NCBI RefSeq assembly: GCF_907165205.1
Contig: NC_058198.1
Coordinates: 845,501 to 909,500, forward strand
Direction: 5' to 3'
Length of the DNA: 64,000 nt
Origin: Coccinella septempunctata
Lineage: Eukaryota; Arthropoda; Insecta; Coleoptera; Coccinellidae
Each line of letters begins with the position of its first letter. Positions within the stretch are counted from its first letter, which is position 1. This document shows positions 26,209-38,882 of the stretch, in pieces. The notes below the pieces were generated by a model. It was not told where the DNA came from. It saw only the letters and a list, made by a program, of their open reading frames with translations, and ran no database searches. The position numbers and the translations under genes are program-made.

Positions 26209-26771
26209 GGTTTCAAATGCAAAATTTTAATGGGAATTTTCATTGAATTGATGATGCATTGGTGTAGGTGGTGTAGTTTGTCTATGGGTGGTGTGATCTA
26301 ATATCAATATGTTGAGTTCCTTTTTCATTTATGTGTTGTCTCTTATTTATGTCATTCGCGGTTGGAACATGTCCCCCTTCTGCCAGTTTAGCCACTATAG
26401 GAGAACAAAAATACAGTCAGAGACATCTGAATACAGTTGTTTAACTGGTCTTTGGTTTAACACCCTACACCCACAGAACACTACAACCTACTACTTGCTA
26501 CTACCTACACCCAACCAAAGATTATCTCTTTGATCAAACTGCGTCACTATCATTAATGTGGATTGTTGCTCACTACCTCGCTCTTCTGATATTGTTTGTC
26601 AATAAAATGTTTTCTCCTGACAAACCTCTGCTTCGTTATCTTCATCACTAACATGATATATTAATTCAATCTCACTTACTATAATTGCTTTCACGGCATG
26701 ATCAAATAGTAGCAATTGCCTTTGATGAAGCAGATCTTCGAAGACGTTATTGAAAATTGGAATGTACCTCA
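26209..26771. promoter_or_regulatory. Shared intergenic region between peflin (-) and Nrk (+)
   Basis: The 563 bases between two divergent start codons must carry both 5' UTRs and at least one promoter, possibly a bidirectional one. A C/A-rich tract of CCTAC and CTAC repeats spans about 26460-26520. No TATA box could be assigned with confidence. A short upstream ORF (26762-26782) overlaps the Nrk start. Confidence 0.45.
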
Positions 26772-26782
26772 ATGGATATTAG
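26762..26782 (+). promoter_or_regulatory. Upstream ORF overlapping the Nrk start codon
   Basis: An ATG ten bases before the Nrk ATG opens a six-codon frame ending in TAG at 26780-26782, downstream of the Nrk start. If included in the mRNA it would compete for initiation. Whether transcription starts upstream of it is unknown. Confidence 0.45.
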
Positions 26783-29018
26783 GTATATTGCTGTCGTTTT
26801 GATCGTAGTATTCACTGTGACTTCCTCTGAGAAGTACGATGGTCATTGTGGCTTTTATTATGGAAAAATATGTAAGAAATACATTGATGACCATAAAATG
26901 GTCTATTACAACACTTCCATGTACAATGAAGAAATTACTGTTGGACTTTGGGATGAAATGATAATAACGTTCAAAGAACCTTGCCGAAGTGCGGCAGAGG
27001 TGAGAGTTGAATATGAATGTTGTATCAAAATTCTCTCACATAATTGTATTGCAGGTCTTCATCTGTGCGTATGCATTCCCAGAATGTGGCATTTCAAAAC
27101 CTCTTCCATTATGTTACGAAGATTGTATTGCTGTAAAGAAACTATTCTGTTACAAAGAATGGGCAATAATTGAGGATAAGAAGGAAAAAGGAGTATTTTT
27201 CCAGTCCAGAGGACACTTTAGATTACCAGACTGCCAAAAATTGCCAAAATATAGAGTTATGAACGATACCAAAACTTGTGCTTACACAGGTCTTATCGAA
27301 ATGAAAAAGGATGAAATTACTTGTGAGTAAATGTACGAATTCATTCTTTTGAACATCCATTCATAATATTTTTCAGATGATTGTGTAAAAGGAAGGGGTC
27401 GTTTTTATCAAGGGAAAGTGAATGTTACTGAGAGTGGAGTATTTTGTCAAAGATGGGATTCCCAGGTTCCTCATTCCCACATATCTCCTCCAAATGTGTT
27501 TCCAGAGATGGAAAACTCTGAAAATTACTGTAGAAATGCAGGTGGTGAAGAAGTGAGACCATGGTGTTATACTTCACACCAATTCAAAAGATGGGAGTAT
27601 TGTGATATACCACGATGTCCAAACTCAGCTGCTATTGATAAAGAGGATATAAGTATAATGATGGATAACTTGACTCCAACTAAACTTATCATTATTTCTG
27701 TTAGTGGATTATTGGTTATACTGGTAATAATGCTTTTGGTCCTTCTATGCCATCGTATGCATAAACGGTTTCTTGGTTATAACCCTGCTGTGGTCACAGA
27801 AGTTAATATTGACCTCAATAAGTTACCTAGCAATATGGCTTATCACAGGCATGGGACTACACTGAATCCCAAATTGGAACGACTAGAATTTCCACGAAAC
27901 GATATTATATACATAAGGGATCTGGGTCAAGGTGCATTTGGGAGAGTATTCCAAGCTAAAGCACCTGGTTTGGTATCTGGCGAAGACTTCACAGTGGTAG
28001 CAGTGAAAATGTTGAAGGATGATGCCTCAGAAGATATGCAAGATGATTTTGAAAAAGAAGCTTGTTTACTGGCTGAATTTGATCACCCTAATATAGTTAA
28101 ACTTCTTGGAGTATGTGCTATGGGAAGACCAATGTGCTTATTATTCGAATATATGGGTAAAGGAGATCTGAATGAATTTTTGAGGTGAAGTTTAAGTTCA
28201 ATGTAATTGTCAATGAATAATGATAGTTTCTCTCCTTTATTAGGCAGTGTTCACCAACTAAGTATATGATGAGAAATGCTGTAGATACTGAATTTGAAAA
28301 CAGGGAAATATTCAAGGACAATCAGTTGTCACACTTAGATCTGCTCAACATTGCTCTTCAGATAGCATCTGGCATGGTATACCTTTCTGATAGAAAATTC
28401 GTACATCGAGATTTGGCAACAAGAAATTGTTTGATAAATGACAATATGGTGGTTAAAATTGCTGATTTCGGACTCTCACAAAAAATTTACTTACAGGTGA
28501 CAACTTACTTTCATTTTTCAATTCTCAACTGGTTTGCATTCCACAAGTATTAGTATTGCTACTGGAAATATGACATTATTTCCTCAGCCATACACACAAA
28601 GTTTACTGATTTGCTAATACAAAGAAGAGAAATAGGAATGTTTTTTATTATGTTATGTTTGTAGGATTACTACAAGGGTAGTGAAAGAGATGCAATTCCA
28701 GTGCGATGGATGCCATTAGAAAGTATTTTATACAATAAGTACACACCTGAATCAGATGTATGGGCTTTTGGAGTATGCTTATGGGAAATCTTTTCTTTTG
28801 CCTTACAGCCCTATTTCGGAATGACACATGAAGAAGTGGTGAAATTCTTGAAAGCTGGAGAAGTTCTTCTTAGCCCTGAAAACACACCCACTGCTGTTTA
28901 TGATGTTATGAAACAATGTTGGGCTCAGAAACCTAACGACAGACCTAGTTTCAGAGCTATACATCAGTCTCTGACTGCCATTCATACTAGCATGTTATCT
29001 CAACCATTAATGACATGA
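26772..29018 (+). CDS. Nrk: Nrk/MuSK-like receptor tyrosine kinase (Frizzled-CRD, kringle, kinase)
   Basis: Five exons join in phase: 26772-26999, 27055-27322, 27377-28184, 28244-28496 and 28665-29018, giving 636 residues. Domains in order: signal peptide (about 1-18), ten-cysteine Frizzled-type CRD (about 22-155), kringle (about 167-247), one membrane helix (about 268-290) and tyrosine kinase (about 342-630). Kinase landmarks are GQGAFG (348), VAVK Lys (about 374), HRDLATRN (about 488), DFG (about 508), paired tyrosines DYY (520-522) and RWMPLE. There is no Ig domain. The kinase resembles vertebrate MuSK (LLFEYM-GDLNEFLR, QPYFGM), as expected for insect Nrk (Ror2). The juxtamembrane NPxY found in MuSK is absent. 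Nrk-type receptors act in the nervous system; Wnt binding by the CRD is inferred from the family. An AATAAA follows at about 29125. Confidence 0.93.
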
Positions 29019-30201
29019 GTAATTTTTGTGATATATATAAATATATACCATTTTTTATGTGACTGAATGAAAGTATGGGTGACTAAGTGAATTGTACTGA
29101 TTTTTTTTTTATATATGTGACTGAATAAACTTTTAAAATTCATTAAGTACATTTATTCTATTTTTCACAGCTACATTCAATTTTAATCGCAGGTTGCAAT
29201 CAGATTCTCGTTAATTGATTTGGAAGGAATAATTCACCAGGTGCTGTTTTTGAAATACCTTGAAATTTTTTTTTTCAATGGGAATTATAATTTCAACGTT
29301 ATTTATTTTCAGTTCATTGTCAGGCAACAATTTTTTCTAGTTAATTTGCTCCTGACAAATTAGTGCAAGAATTTACGCAGGAGCAAATAGTTGATTTCAT
29401 TTTTAATTGATTTTGTTTCAGAGATTGGAAGTGAAAACCCTAAAAAGTTTATGAAGAAATTCTTTACAAGTTATATTTCGAAACATTGAGGATTTTATCG
29501 GCTTAGCAAGGAAAAAATGAGTATAATACATGGAAAGTTTTGTTTCTGGATATGGTTTATTCTTTTGCATAACCTGCTATTTCATTTGATTAATAAGTTC
29601 TTGCTTTCACAATTTTCATGTTTTAGATGCTGAAGCAGTTCATAAAACTTCTTTTTACAGCACAAATTTCCACTTGGGAAAGTGAATAAGGATGAAATAA
29701 TGCCAAGAATCTCAAAACAAGTAAGCATTAATTCGAAATGGTAAGATTTTTATTAATCTATCACTATTGAATTCCAGGTGGGGTATGTATTTCGTCTTTT
29801 TATGACCATAATACTCCGTCAAAATTATTTATGTTAAATGTAGTCTTGAGAATGAAATAATGAGTTTTATGTCTTATCTCAAAGGAAAGAACAAGATATT
29901 GATTTGCATTCTTAGAAAAAATGTTATGAGACTGCATTTATTTTGAAGCCTAATGATGCATAAACAATATTCTCAGCTCTTATCGTTGAATTCGCCGCAT
30001 TCAGTTCAACGTAAACACATTTGGTAGTAAATATAAGTCAACATCCTCTCATTCCCAGCCAACTCATTCAATAATGTTTTGTGTGGGGTCCTTTAATCAA
30101 GATGGCATAAGATACAACAATTCTTGTTTATTTTAGAAACTTATTTATTCGTCTTCAGTTTGAGACTAGGTTTAAAGTTATCGACGTTTTATTACGATTC
30201 C

Positions 30202-30511
30202 ATTTAAGGCCTTGTTTATGCTGGCCGGTAACTTATTCCCTATCCCTAAAGTCAACTTGAAATTTGCATGTTTTTAGATGTAAAACTACCTACTGATTAC
30301 TGATTACTGATTGCTGGGTGTGTTGGACGGACTAACCCAAACCTGCCACCGCGACCAACGGTCTATTGTAGCATATAAAAGATAAAGTTACGGCCAGCAT
30401 TAACCCCAGCATTAACCAGCCTTAAAATCTTAAATTTTAATTTTTTTCCTACAGACCAGAAACCGTTCAGGATTAGGGATTAGCGAACAAGTTACTACCA
30501 GCATAAACCAG
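30202..30511. repeat. MITE-like element with nested inverted repeats
   Basis: The left end (30202-30247) contains CTTGTTTATGCTGG followed by GGTAACTTATTCCCTATCCC. The right end (30467-30511) is an imperfect reverse complement (GGGATTAGCGAACAAGTTAC, then CCAGCATAAACCAG). A second, inner inverted match to the left end sits at 30391-30430, with CCAGCATTAACC written twice. There is no coding capacity in about 310 bp, as for a non-autonomous DNA transposon. Confidence 0.6.
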
Positions 30512-30859
30512 AAAACAATAGTGAATATCGTGATAGCCCTTATGTAACAATTTTTCACAAAATATAATAAAGCAATGGGAATAATTTCGAAAAACTATAG
30601 ACAATCTATAGCCGTGAGCTAATACGTTCCCTATGTAGAAGTACTAAACGTAAATATATCTTTGAGGATTTTCTCCCTGAAAAATTAGATCCGAGAATGT
30701 ATTCAATTTAATAATCGCATAACATGAAAAACAAAATTTATAACCCATAAATCGTTCCGAGAACAGGTGGTACCTGGCTGATGTATATGTCAGACAGTTT
30801 CGGTAAGGTGCTATATAGATACGGGTGAAAGTACTTGAGATAGAAAGAATCTATCCAAA

Positions 30860-30883
30860 GATTATAGAGAGAACTCTATAATC
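30860..30883. repeat. Palindrome flanking the minisatellite
   Basis: Perfect ten-base arms GATTATAGAG / CTCTATAATC with a four-base loop sit directly before the first minisatellite unit. A related, less perfect copy follows the array at about 31500-31525. Confidence 0.75.
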
Positions 30884-31427
30884 CCACGCGTTCATATTCC
30901 ACCCACGCATGCAGATTCTACCCGCGCATCTATATTCCACCCACGCATCTACATTCCACCCACGCATGCAGATTCTACTCGCGCATCCACATTCCACCCA
31001 TGCATGCAGATTCTACTCGCGCATATATATTCCACTCACGCATCCACATTCCACCCACGCATCCACATTCCACCCACGCATGCAGATTCTACTCGCGCAT
31101 CAAGATTCTACCCGCGCATCTATATTCCACCCACGCATCCACATTCCACCCACGCATGCAGATTCTACTCGCGCATCAAGATTCTACCCGCGCGTCTATA
31201 TCCCACTCGCGCATCTATATTCCACCCACGCATCCACATTCCACCCACGCATCCACATTCCACCCACGCATGCAGATTCTACTCGCGCATGCAGTTTCTA
31301 CCCGCGCATCTATATTCCACCCACGCATCTATATTCAACCCACGCATTCATATTCCACCCACGCATCTATATTCAACCCACGCATTCATATTCCACCCAC
31401 GCATGCAGATTCCACCCGTGCATCTCA
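30884..31427. repeat. 19-bp minisatellite, about 28 copies
   Basis: Degenerate tandem units of the form (C/G)CA(T/G)ATTC(C/T)AC(C/T)C(A/G)CGCAT repeat every 19 bases. Higher-order structure exists: a four-unit block of 76 bases recurs at about 31079 and 31155. Because 19 is not a multiple of three and no stop occurs in the unit, all three forward frames are open for 150-175 codons; these frames are not genes. Confidence 0.95.
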
Positions 31428-33518
31428 CCATAAGTTTTTTTTTGGAAATCCGTTTACTTGAGTTTACTTATTTGAAATTGTAATGAAATTTGGGTGAAAG
31501 ATTATAGAGAGAATTTTGTAATCCTGGGATCCATCAACTTAACGCCAAAATGCCGTCATTTTGAATGCAAATACTATCGGTACTCTAAGATGGACTTGCG
31601 CGATACAGGCCGCGAGTTCTATCATCTGAGACAAGTTTGTCTCTGATCTGGGTTTAGTGGACATTTATAGACCAGAACTAGTCCCGTAACATTTGTTTCA
31701 TTACACAATTTTAATATGTATATCTCCTACCTACGTTCCTAGAGATTGAACGCGTACTGAGTGGTACTTCATTCTCGCGTGCGCCTATGCCGTGACCCTT
31801 GAGGCGTTTTACTTCAGAACTTGAGATGAATGTTTACATCACAACAACCTTATAGATCCGTAGTCAAGGTCGTTTAGAAATCCAATCTAACAAGTTGCAT
31901 CCGACTGGTTTTCAAAACAGTGACGATTAATTTTTGGCAATTTTAAGTGACTATGGATGTGTTTGTGTCTGAAAATGGAAAATCAACGAGATGTTAGCAA
32001 TAATATCGACAGATTTTAAAACAAGTGGAAAGCTGAAGCAAGTTTGGCCGCTCCTCGACGTAAACAAGAATGAAGTTCCTAGAAATTAGCAACTGTGAGT
32101 TTTATTGAAGAATTAAGTGTTCTATATTATCAATCGATATTTTACATTTCATTTTTCATTAAGTTACATGAAAATTTTATATCTTATTTGAATAGTCGGC
32201 AATATTGATCTTCAAATATTCAAATTAATACCCATTTCTTCAGTACCGTGTCAAACTGAGCCAATCACAATCTGTAACATATTCGGATATTTATAGAGAA
32301 CACAATTTTTCTCTTTTTTTCTCCAGGCCCGATAAGATAATCAAACTTGTACGATTTTTTGTTATCGAATATTTTACCAGAAAAAAACGAATGTCTTAAC
32401 TATAATAAAGATTTTTTTCGGTCAAATGTGATAACATAAACAAATGAATGAGTCTGCTTGTCTCGAAACTGGAAAAATGAACTAAAAAAATTTACTGTTC
32501 AAAAATATTCGAATGCATGATTCAAATTGCGATCGGTTACTATACAACAAGTACATGAAAAGTTAATAACTCGTTTTCGAATAGATATTCTATGTGGGAT
32601 TTTCTATATAAAAATTCTTCTGCTTACTGAATAGCGACAGTCGTAACGAGAGAATAAGTCTTTGAGACCGGTTAATTGAAAATCTAAGTGCCCACACAAT
32701 ATTTTGAAATCGTTCAGATTATCTATTGGTCAATTTAGTAAAGATTTATTGTAGTTTGTGTTAAAATATTCCTCCTTAATGATTAGTACGCATATGAAAT
32801 GAAGCGCCAATAATTAGTACGCCTTTCATAAGCTTTCTAAATGCTTCTATTTCCTTTTGGATCTATCTTAAAAAATCTCATAAGAACGACAATACGGATA
32901 ACACAGCTTTGCAACTTTTGCCTATGTACTTATACATATACATAGTATTTTCAGACACTTGTCTTGTTGCGATTTAGAAATTCTCACTGATTCTAGTTTT
33001 TTTTGAGATGATTTTTTCTCTTCGGTTATTGGAAGTTACATATTGCATTTCTATTATCAGGAGCTAGTTTCCGAATAATTTTTCAGAGAATGTGAATTAT
33101 TTCTTCATTTATGAGTGCTTCAGTCCACATTATAATTTTTCATCTTTTGAAATTTGTGCGAATTTTATAAGATATCTATTACCACATACTACTAGCGCTA
33201 CTTATTTTATTTGCGATCATAATTATCTTTTTTCCGAAGTCATAACCTGCATGGGTTGCTACGCTATTAACATTCTTTCTCTGACCGTATATTTTCAAAC
33301 ATACTGTACTGATTAGAAGATTGCATATTTTTGTGAAGAATACCTAAAATTTATTCGAATACAATGATTTCTCGAAAGAATGTTAAGTGTGAAAGTACCA
33401 CCATTGTATAGAAGAAGGCAAAAAGTCGCTTTAGGTCAGAAAACAAAACTCATCCTAATCGTTTTCGAGCAGGTAGTCGATCTTCCGTAAATCCCTTGTA
33501 ATAGGTAGGAGATGCTTT

Positions 33519-33536
33519 GAGAGAGAGAGAGAGAGA
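33519..33536. repeat. (GA)n microsatellite
   Basis: Eighteen bases of pure GA dinucleotide repeat. Confidence 0.95.
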
Positions 33537-34012
33537 AAACCAGCTGAAAAATTTACAAATGTAATGGGGAAACGGTGCCTTTAAATCACTTTTTTTTTTA
33601 AAGCCTAGGAGACGCCATTCTCTGAATACTAGAATTTTCTTCCCTCGAACAATAAAAATCATTTCCCTATACTCAGGTATTGTACAGCCCTGTCAGGAAA
33701 CTGGCCACTACATGTAGGGTGTTAAGTTGGAAAATATGACTCTTTGTTCGGCTATAATCTAGAATGAATGAAGATATTTCGATGTTATTCAAAACAGCCT
33801 CCACTGCCTCAAATTCAAAATACTTGGAAATCAACGGGATTTTGATTGAAGAATTTAAGAAGTCGAAACAGGTAGAGGCAATTTAAGTCATTCTTTCTTC
33901 TTCTCAAATTTTCCGTAACCCTTTACATTTTTATTTTGTGTATTTGTATTGATGATAATGGTTAAACTCGCTCAAATCTAAACCGATTTTTTATCGTACA
34001 GGAAATGGAAGA

Positions 34013-37000
34013 ATGGCTTCAGTCTACCTATGCATCTTTATGCTATTTCAGCTCGTAAGAATAGTGCACTCATCACATCACGATTTTCGCTTCATATCTC
34101 GACAGGGTAAGTTAGAAATGTAGCAATCTACACATACACTGTGGAAATCACTTGTGGAATAATATTTTCTGTGCCTTATGTTGGAAAATTATGAAAAACG
34201 CAAATTCAATGTTGTCCTTTTGAAGCATACATTTAAAAACACAGGGTGATTCGTGCAAGACCAGCGGGATTTTTCCCCCATATATTATAAGTTTTTCGGA
34301 CGGGAAACAGGAGTATTTATAATTCCTACATCAACATTTCGAGAGTGGTAAGTTGTAACCTATCGACAAGAGAACCAACGTGTTTACATAAATGGTGATG
34401 GAACAAAAACTAAGGACAAATAAAAAAAGCAGTCGGACAATCTGTAAATTCGAAGGCATTGCCCTCTTTTTCAAGTCACGACACTTTCAGTTGAAAGGGT
34501 TTACATTCATGAAAAATAAATCGTACATTGTTGCAATTTTTCAATTTAATAATGAAAATTATTAATAATCATATCATTTTTTCAATTCATTGGTGTAGGG
34601 TGTGTTTCAATATTGAAAGGCGAAAAATAATTACATAAATTTAAGTTACTTTTCGTATTTCTTCAAACATGGTTGAACTCAATTTGGATAGACATAAATG
34701 AAACGAGATACTTGAAATAATCTATTTTTTCACCTTGAGTACACCGTTTCATGAATTTTACAAGTGTAAAATAAATATTACCTGAACTCTACTTATCAGC
34801 GAGTAAATATTTTTATTTTTTTCACTATACAAGGTGGAATCAAGTTGAAGAATCATCATAAATAGATTACAAGTATAGGTTTGAGATCACGTACGCACGG
34901 AAAAAAATATACGTTCGATTTTCGTGAAAAAAGAATACTTTTTGGACATTTGGCCTATATGATAACGCTTCATTGAAATATTGAAAACATGAACAGTTCA
35001 ATATCTGAGGCTCTCGTTCCTAGGAATATGAGAGCAAAAATTGTTTCCGCCCCGAGCAATTTCAGAAGGGGTACCTCTATAGAATTGATTTTATTTCCAT
35101 TCCGTTGGACAGAACCACGATTCACAATCTCGGTACCAAATTGTTTCATTCTGAATATTAACTGCTTATAAAGGAATTCCTGATATGAGATTATTTTTTG
35201 TTTTAAGGATTTAATTGAGATTTCATTAGAATAAAATTCAATAATTGAATTTTTGTAGATTTGGAGCCTACGATTACAACATTTATTGATTCAGGGACCA
35301 CCAATTTCTTTCAAATGTTATTTGATATCTCGAGCAATGAAGTCATCGTGAGTGCCAAGTGAGTAAATCATATGTCGTTCGATTCGTTTTCTCGCATTTT
35401 CATAGAAAAGCATTAAGTTTCAACGTAGGTAATGTTAATTAGTTTTTTTTTAGGAATTCCATATTTCGCCTGACACTTCAAGAGCTAGATTTACTGGAAA
35501 AAGAATCATGGAAAGCTTCCCCTAAAAATATCTCTCAATGTATTGCCAAAGGTCAATCGGAAAATTCTTGTCAGAACTATATTCAAATTTTGCATAAGAA
35601 AGGAAACAAGCTATTAGCTTGTGGAACCCATGCTTTCCTTCCACAGTGTACTTGGAGAAAGGTGGGTAGATAATTATTTTTTACAGTACCTATATTGTGG
35701 AATAAGATGTTTCTGTTCATTTACAATATTATATTTGTAATTATATTGCATTCGATAAATATTCAGTTCAGTTCAATTCCAATTTTACTAGGTCCGAGTT
35801 GGGATAATATTTCGAAGTCGCGGCTTTTTCTCAATTTGCATGCTTTTAGAATTGCAGGTCCTTATTTTTTCAATGATTTATTTCCAGACTGACAATATTT
35901 CGCTCGTTACTGAATGGATGAGTGGCGTCGCCAAATGTCCTTATAGTCCTCTGTCGAGCCACACAAGCATTATTCTGGAAAACGGTGACTATTACTATGG
36001 CGGACCGACCGATTTCTCTGGTTCCGAATCCTTGCTGTCGAAAACAACGGAAGTTCACCACACGGTTAAAACCAGACAATATAACCCCTTGTGGCTTAAC
36101 CAGCCTCAGTTCGTTGGTTCGTTCGAGACTAATGACTTTGTGTATTTCGTCTTTAGAGAAGCCGCTGTGGAATATATGAATTGCGGAAAGATAATATATT
36201 CCAGGATAGCCAGAGTGTGTAAAAACGACATGGGTGCTCATAATTTGTACGGCGATATATGGACTACTTTCATCAAGGCAAGACTGAATTGTTCAATAAG
36301 CGGAGATTATCCCTTCTATTTTAACGAAGTACAGAGCATTTCCTATGAAGCAGCGGAAAATTTGATGTATGCAGTTTTTACCACACCAAATAACGGCATT
36401 GGGGGGTCAGCCATTTGCGCTTTTAATTTAACTGCTATCAACGACGCTTTTAACGGACCCTTCAAGTACCAAGAAGGCATGGAGGCAGCTTGGCACGCAT
36501 CATCTACTCCCCATAGAGAACATTTGGAATGCAAGTCGTCTACCAGCAGGCATCTCATAGAGACTACCAAATACCAGTTAATGGACTCAGCAGTCCAGCC
36601 CTTGACGTTAGATCCTGTACATATTGCCGAGAAAGATAGGTATACTCATATCACTACAGACATAGTGTCTACGAAATTACACAAAAGTGTCCACGTATTA
36701 TATGTGGTAACCTCGGATGGATTGGTGAAGAAAATCGCTGTGCTACCAAGAACTTTGCAAGCTTGTACAGTTGAAGTGTGGGAAACTTCTTCAAACGTAC
36801 GGACTCCAGTGCGAAATATGAGATTCGTTAAGCAAACCAATTCGGTTTATTTCACAACAGACGAAAAAATATTTCGAATACTTGTTGATCAGTGCAAGAG
36901 ACATATTTCGAAAAACAGCTGTCTAAACGCCATGGATCCTTACTGCGGGTGGAACGAAAGAGACGAGACCTGCTCCTTACCGCCGGATGGCAATCCCCTC

Positions 37001-38882
37001 GACAAATATTGGGAGCAATCAGTTGTGTCATGTCCTGTACTAGATTCACCAGTGGATGGAGGTGAGTACTCTCTACTATATAAGACAATAATATCAAAAA
37101 TAATTTTTCGTTTCTTGCTTTAGGATGGAGTAGTTGGGGGCCTTGGAACTACTGTCTTCAGAAAGGAACAGAGGATCCATCAGACACATGTTTGTGCCAA
37201 CAGAGATATTGCAATAACCCAGCACCAGCAAACGGAGGTAAACACTGTACAGGCATATCGCTGGCTGTAACAAACTGCACAGTCCACGGCGGTTGGTCCG
37301 ACTGGTCATCTTGGTCTGCTTGTTCTGCCACCTGCGGCCAAGCAACAAAAATCAAAACGAGAAGTTGCACAAATCCTGCGCCAGTGTTTGGTGGTAGGGT
37401 GTGCGTTGGTCAATCCACGATGGAAGCTTACTGTTCAGAGCTTCTACCTTGTCCAATACAACCTAAGAATGGAGGATGGAGCGAATGGGAGCCTTGGAAC
37501 ACTTGTTCTGTATCTTGTGGCATTGGATTCAGAAAGAGGAGAAGAAGATGTAACAATCCTAGGCCGAAGGACGGAGGTCAACATTGTGTAGGAAATGACA
37601 TCGAATATGAGGAATGTATAGGAGATCAATGTGAGGAACATAGGAAACATCATGTTACAGAGTGGATCAAAGATAAAAACACTGGAAAAGGAAGCTACAT
37701 CCAAAAGAGATATAAGTGAGGTTCTAAATGGATCGTTCATGAAGTACTCCAATTGATTGAGTTATATTTCAGGTTTGTATGTAGAGCAAATGTTGGTCAA
37801 GTGAGTGATATCCGTCTGAACTTCAAGGAAGAAGTTCAGATTTGCGACAGCAGAGACAAATGCTACCAATCGGAAATAATACAAAAACAAAAATGGAGTG
37901 CTTGGTCTCCATGGAATGAATGTTCTGTAGAATGTGGTAGCGGAACCCAAAACCGTACCAGGTATTGTGATGGCAGAGCTTGTCAAGGTTCTAGTATTGA
38001 AATAAGACAGTGCACACGACCCCCATGTTCAGGAGAATGGAGTTGTTGGTCCGAATGGTCGCCTTGTAACGTTTCTTGCGGTTGGGGTGTTCAGACTAGA
38101 ACGAGATCGTGTTTGACACAAAACTGTAAAGGTATTAATAAAGAGATGCAGCCTTGTGAACAAGTACCATGTGAATGTAAGCTATCCCTCATCTTATTTT
38201 GTATTTTTTTTTCTATACAAATATGTTGCAGCTCTATTAGGTTGGGAAAATTGGTCTGCGTGGTCGCTGTGTGATGAAAATTATGAACAACATCGGAAGA
38301 GAAAATGCAGGACGACAAATCCTGCTATAGGTGTTTGTCAGGGTAGTTCGTTCGAAACTAGAATATGTGTGACACGTGGACCAAACGGTGAGTTGACCAA
38401 TTATCTCATTCCATTCATTATTATGTATGTGCATTTATAATGATTTTCAAAATGTCTTAATGAATTAAATGTCTCCAATGTTTAAACGAATTACAGATTG
38501 TGGCCAAAGCGAGTTACAACTCCAATCAGCATCCATACCTATTGGTCTAGCCATTGCCTATCTTATAATTGGGGCTATCCTAGGTGTAACTTGTGGTGTG
38601 ATATGTGTTCATATTCATTTGAGGAAAAAGAAAACAAAAATTCCTAGCTCTCCTCACTACATTAACGCCAAACAAAATCCCTACGTTACAGTGCCATTAC
38701 ACAATAGATCGAAAAAAAATAGTGCATCTACCTCAAACAATTTACTCAATAACGTCCATAGTGGAACGATAAAATCTTCAAAGTGTTACGATTATGACAC
38801 GGTTAAACGGGGCAATCATGTTTTTGCTAATATACATCATAAGCAAGACTTTTTAAGTGACGATAAGTCCTATTATGACTGA
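34013..38882 (+). CDS. Sema5c: Class 5 semaphorin (transmembrane, thrombospondin repeats)
   Basis: Eight coding exons join in phase: 34013-34106, 35259-35358, 35454-35661, 35888-37061, 37124-37715, 37773-38176, 38232-38387 and 38497-38882, giving 1037 residues, close to other class 5 semaphorins. Order: signal peptide (about 1-20), Sema domain (about 35-465), PSI domain (CKRHISKNSC...DPYCGW, about 469-505), about six thrombospondin type 1 repeats starting near 526, 580, 642, 763, 810 and 861 (WSxW motifs, C-S-V-S-C-G type cores), one membrane helix (about 922-945) and a cytoplasmic tail of about 90 residues. Class 5 semaphorins guide axons and cells through plexin receptors and sulfated glycans. 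The start is the second ATG in the exon; the first (34005) opens a short overlapping uORF ending at 34058. An acceptor at 34001 shows that a non-coding exon lies upstream. Confidence 0.94.

Larger units (their letters stand above)
29019..34012. other. Repeat-rich intergenic region between Nrk and semaphorin 5
   Basis: Five kilobases without a recognised coding exon. It includes the Nrk 3' UTR, a MITE-like element (30202-30511), a palindrome-flanked 19-bp minisatellite (30884-31427), a GA microsatellite (33519-33536) and probably an undetected non-coding first exon of the semaphorin gene, whose first coding exon starts with an acceptor at 34001. Confidence 0.6.

Noticed and set aside
30909..31483. 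Three overlapping forward frames of 153-174 codons
   Set aside because: They are the three translations of a 19-bp tandem repeat with no stop in its unit; their His/Pro/Thr-rich products are a by-product of the repeat.
36343..37752. Several open frames opposite or out of phase with the semaphorin exons
   Set aside because: They are shadows of the well-supported semaphorin reading frame.
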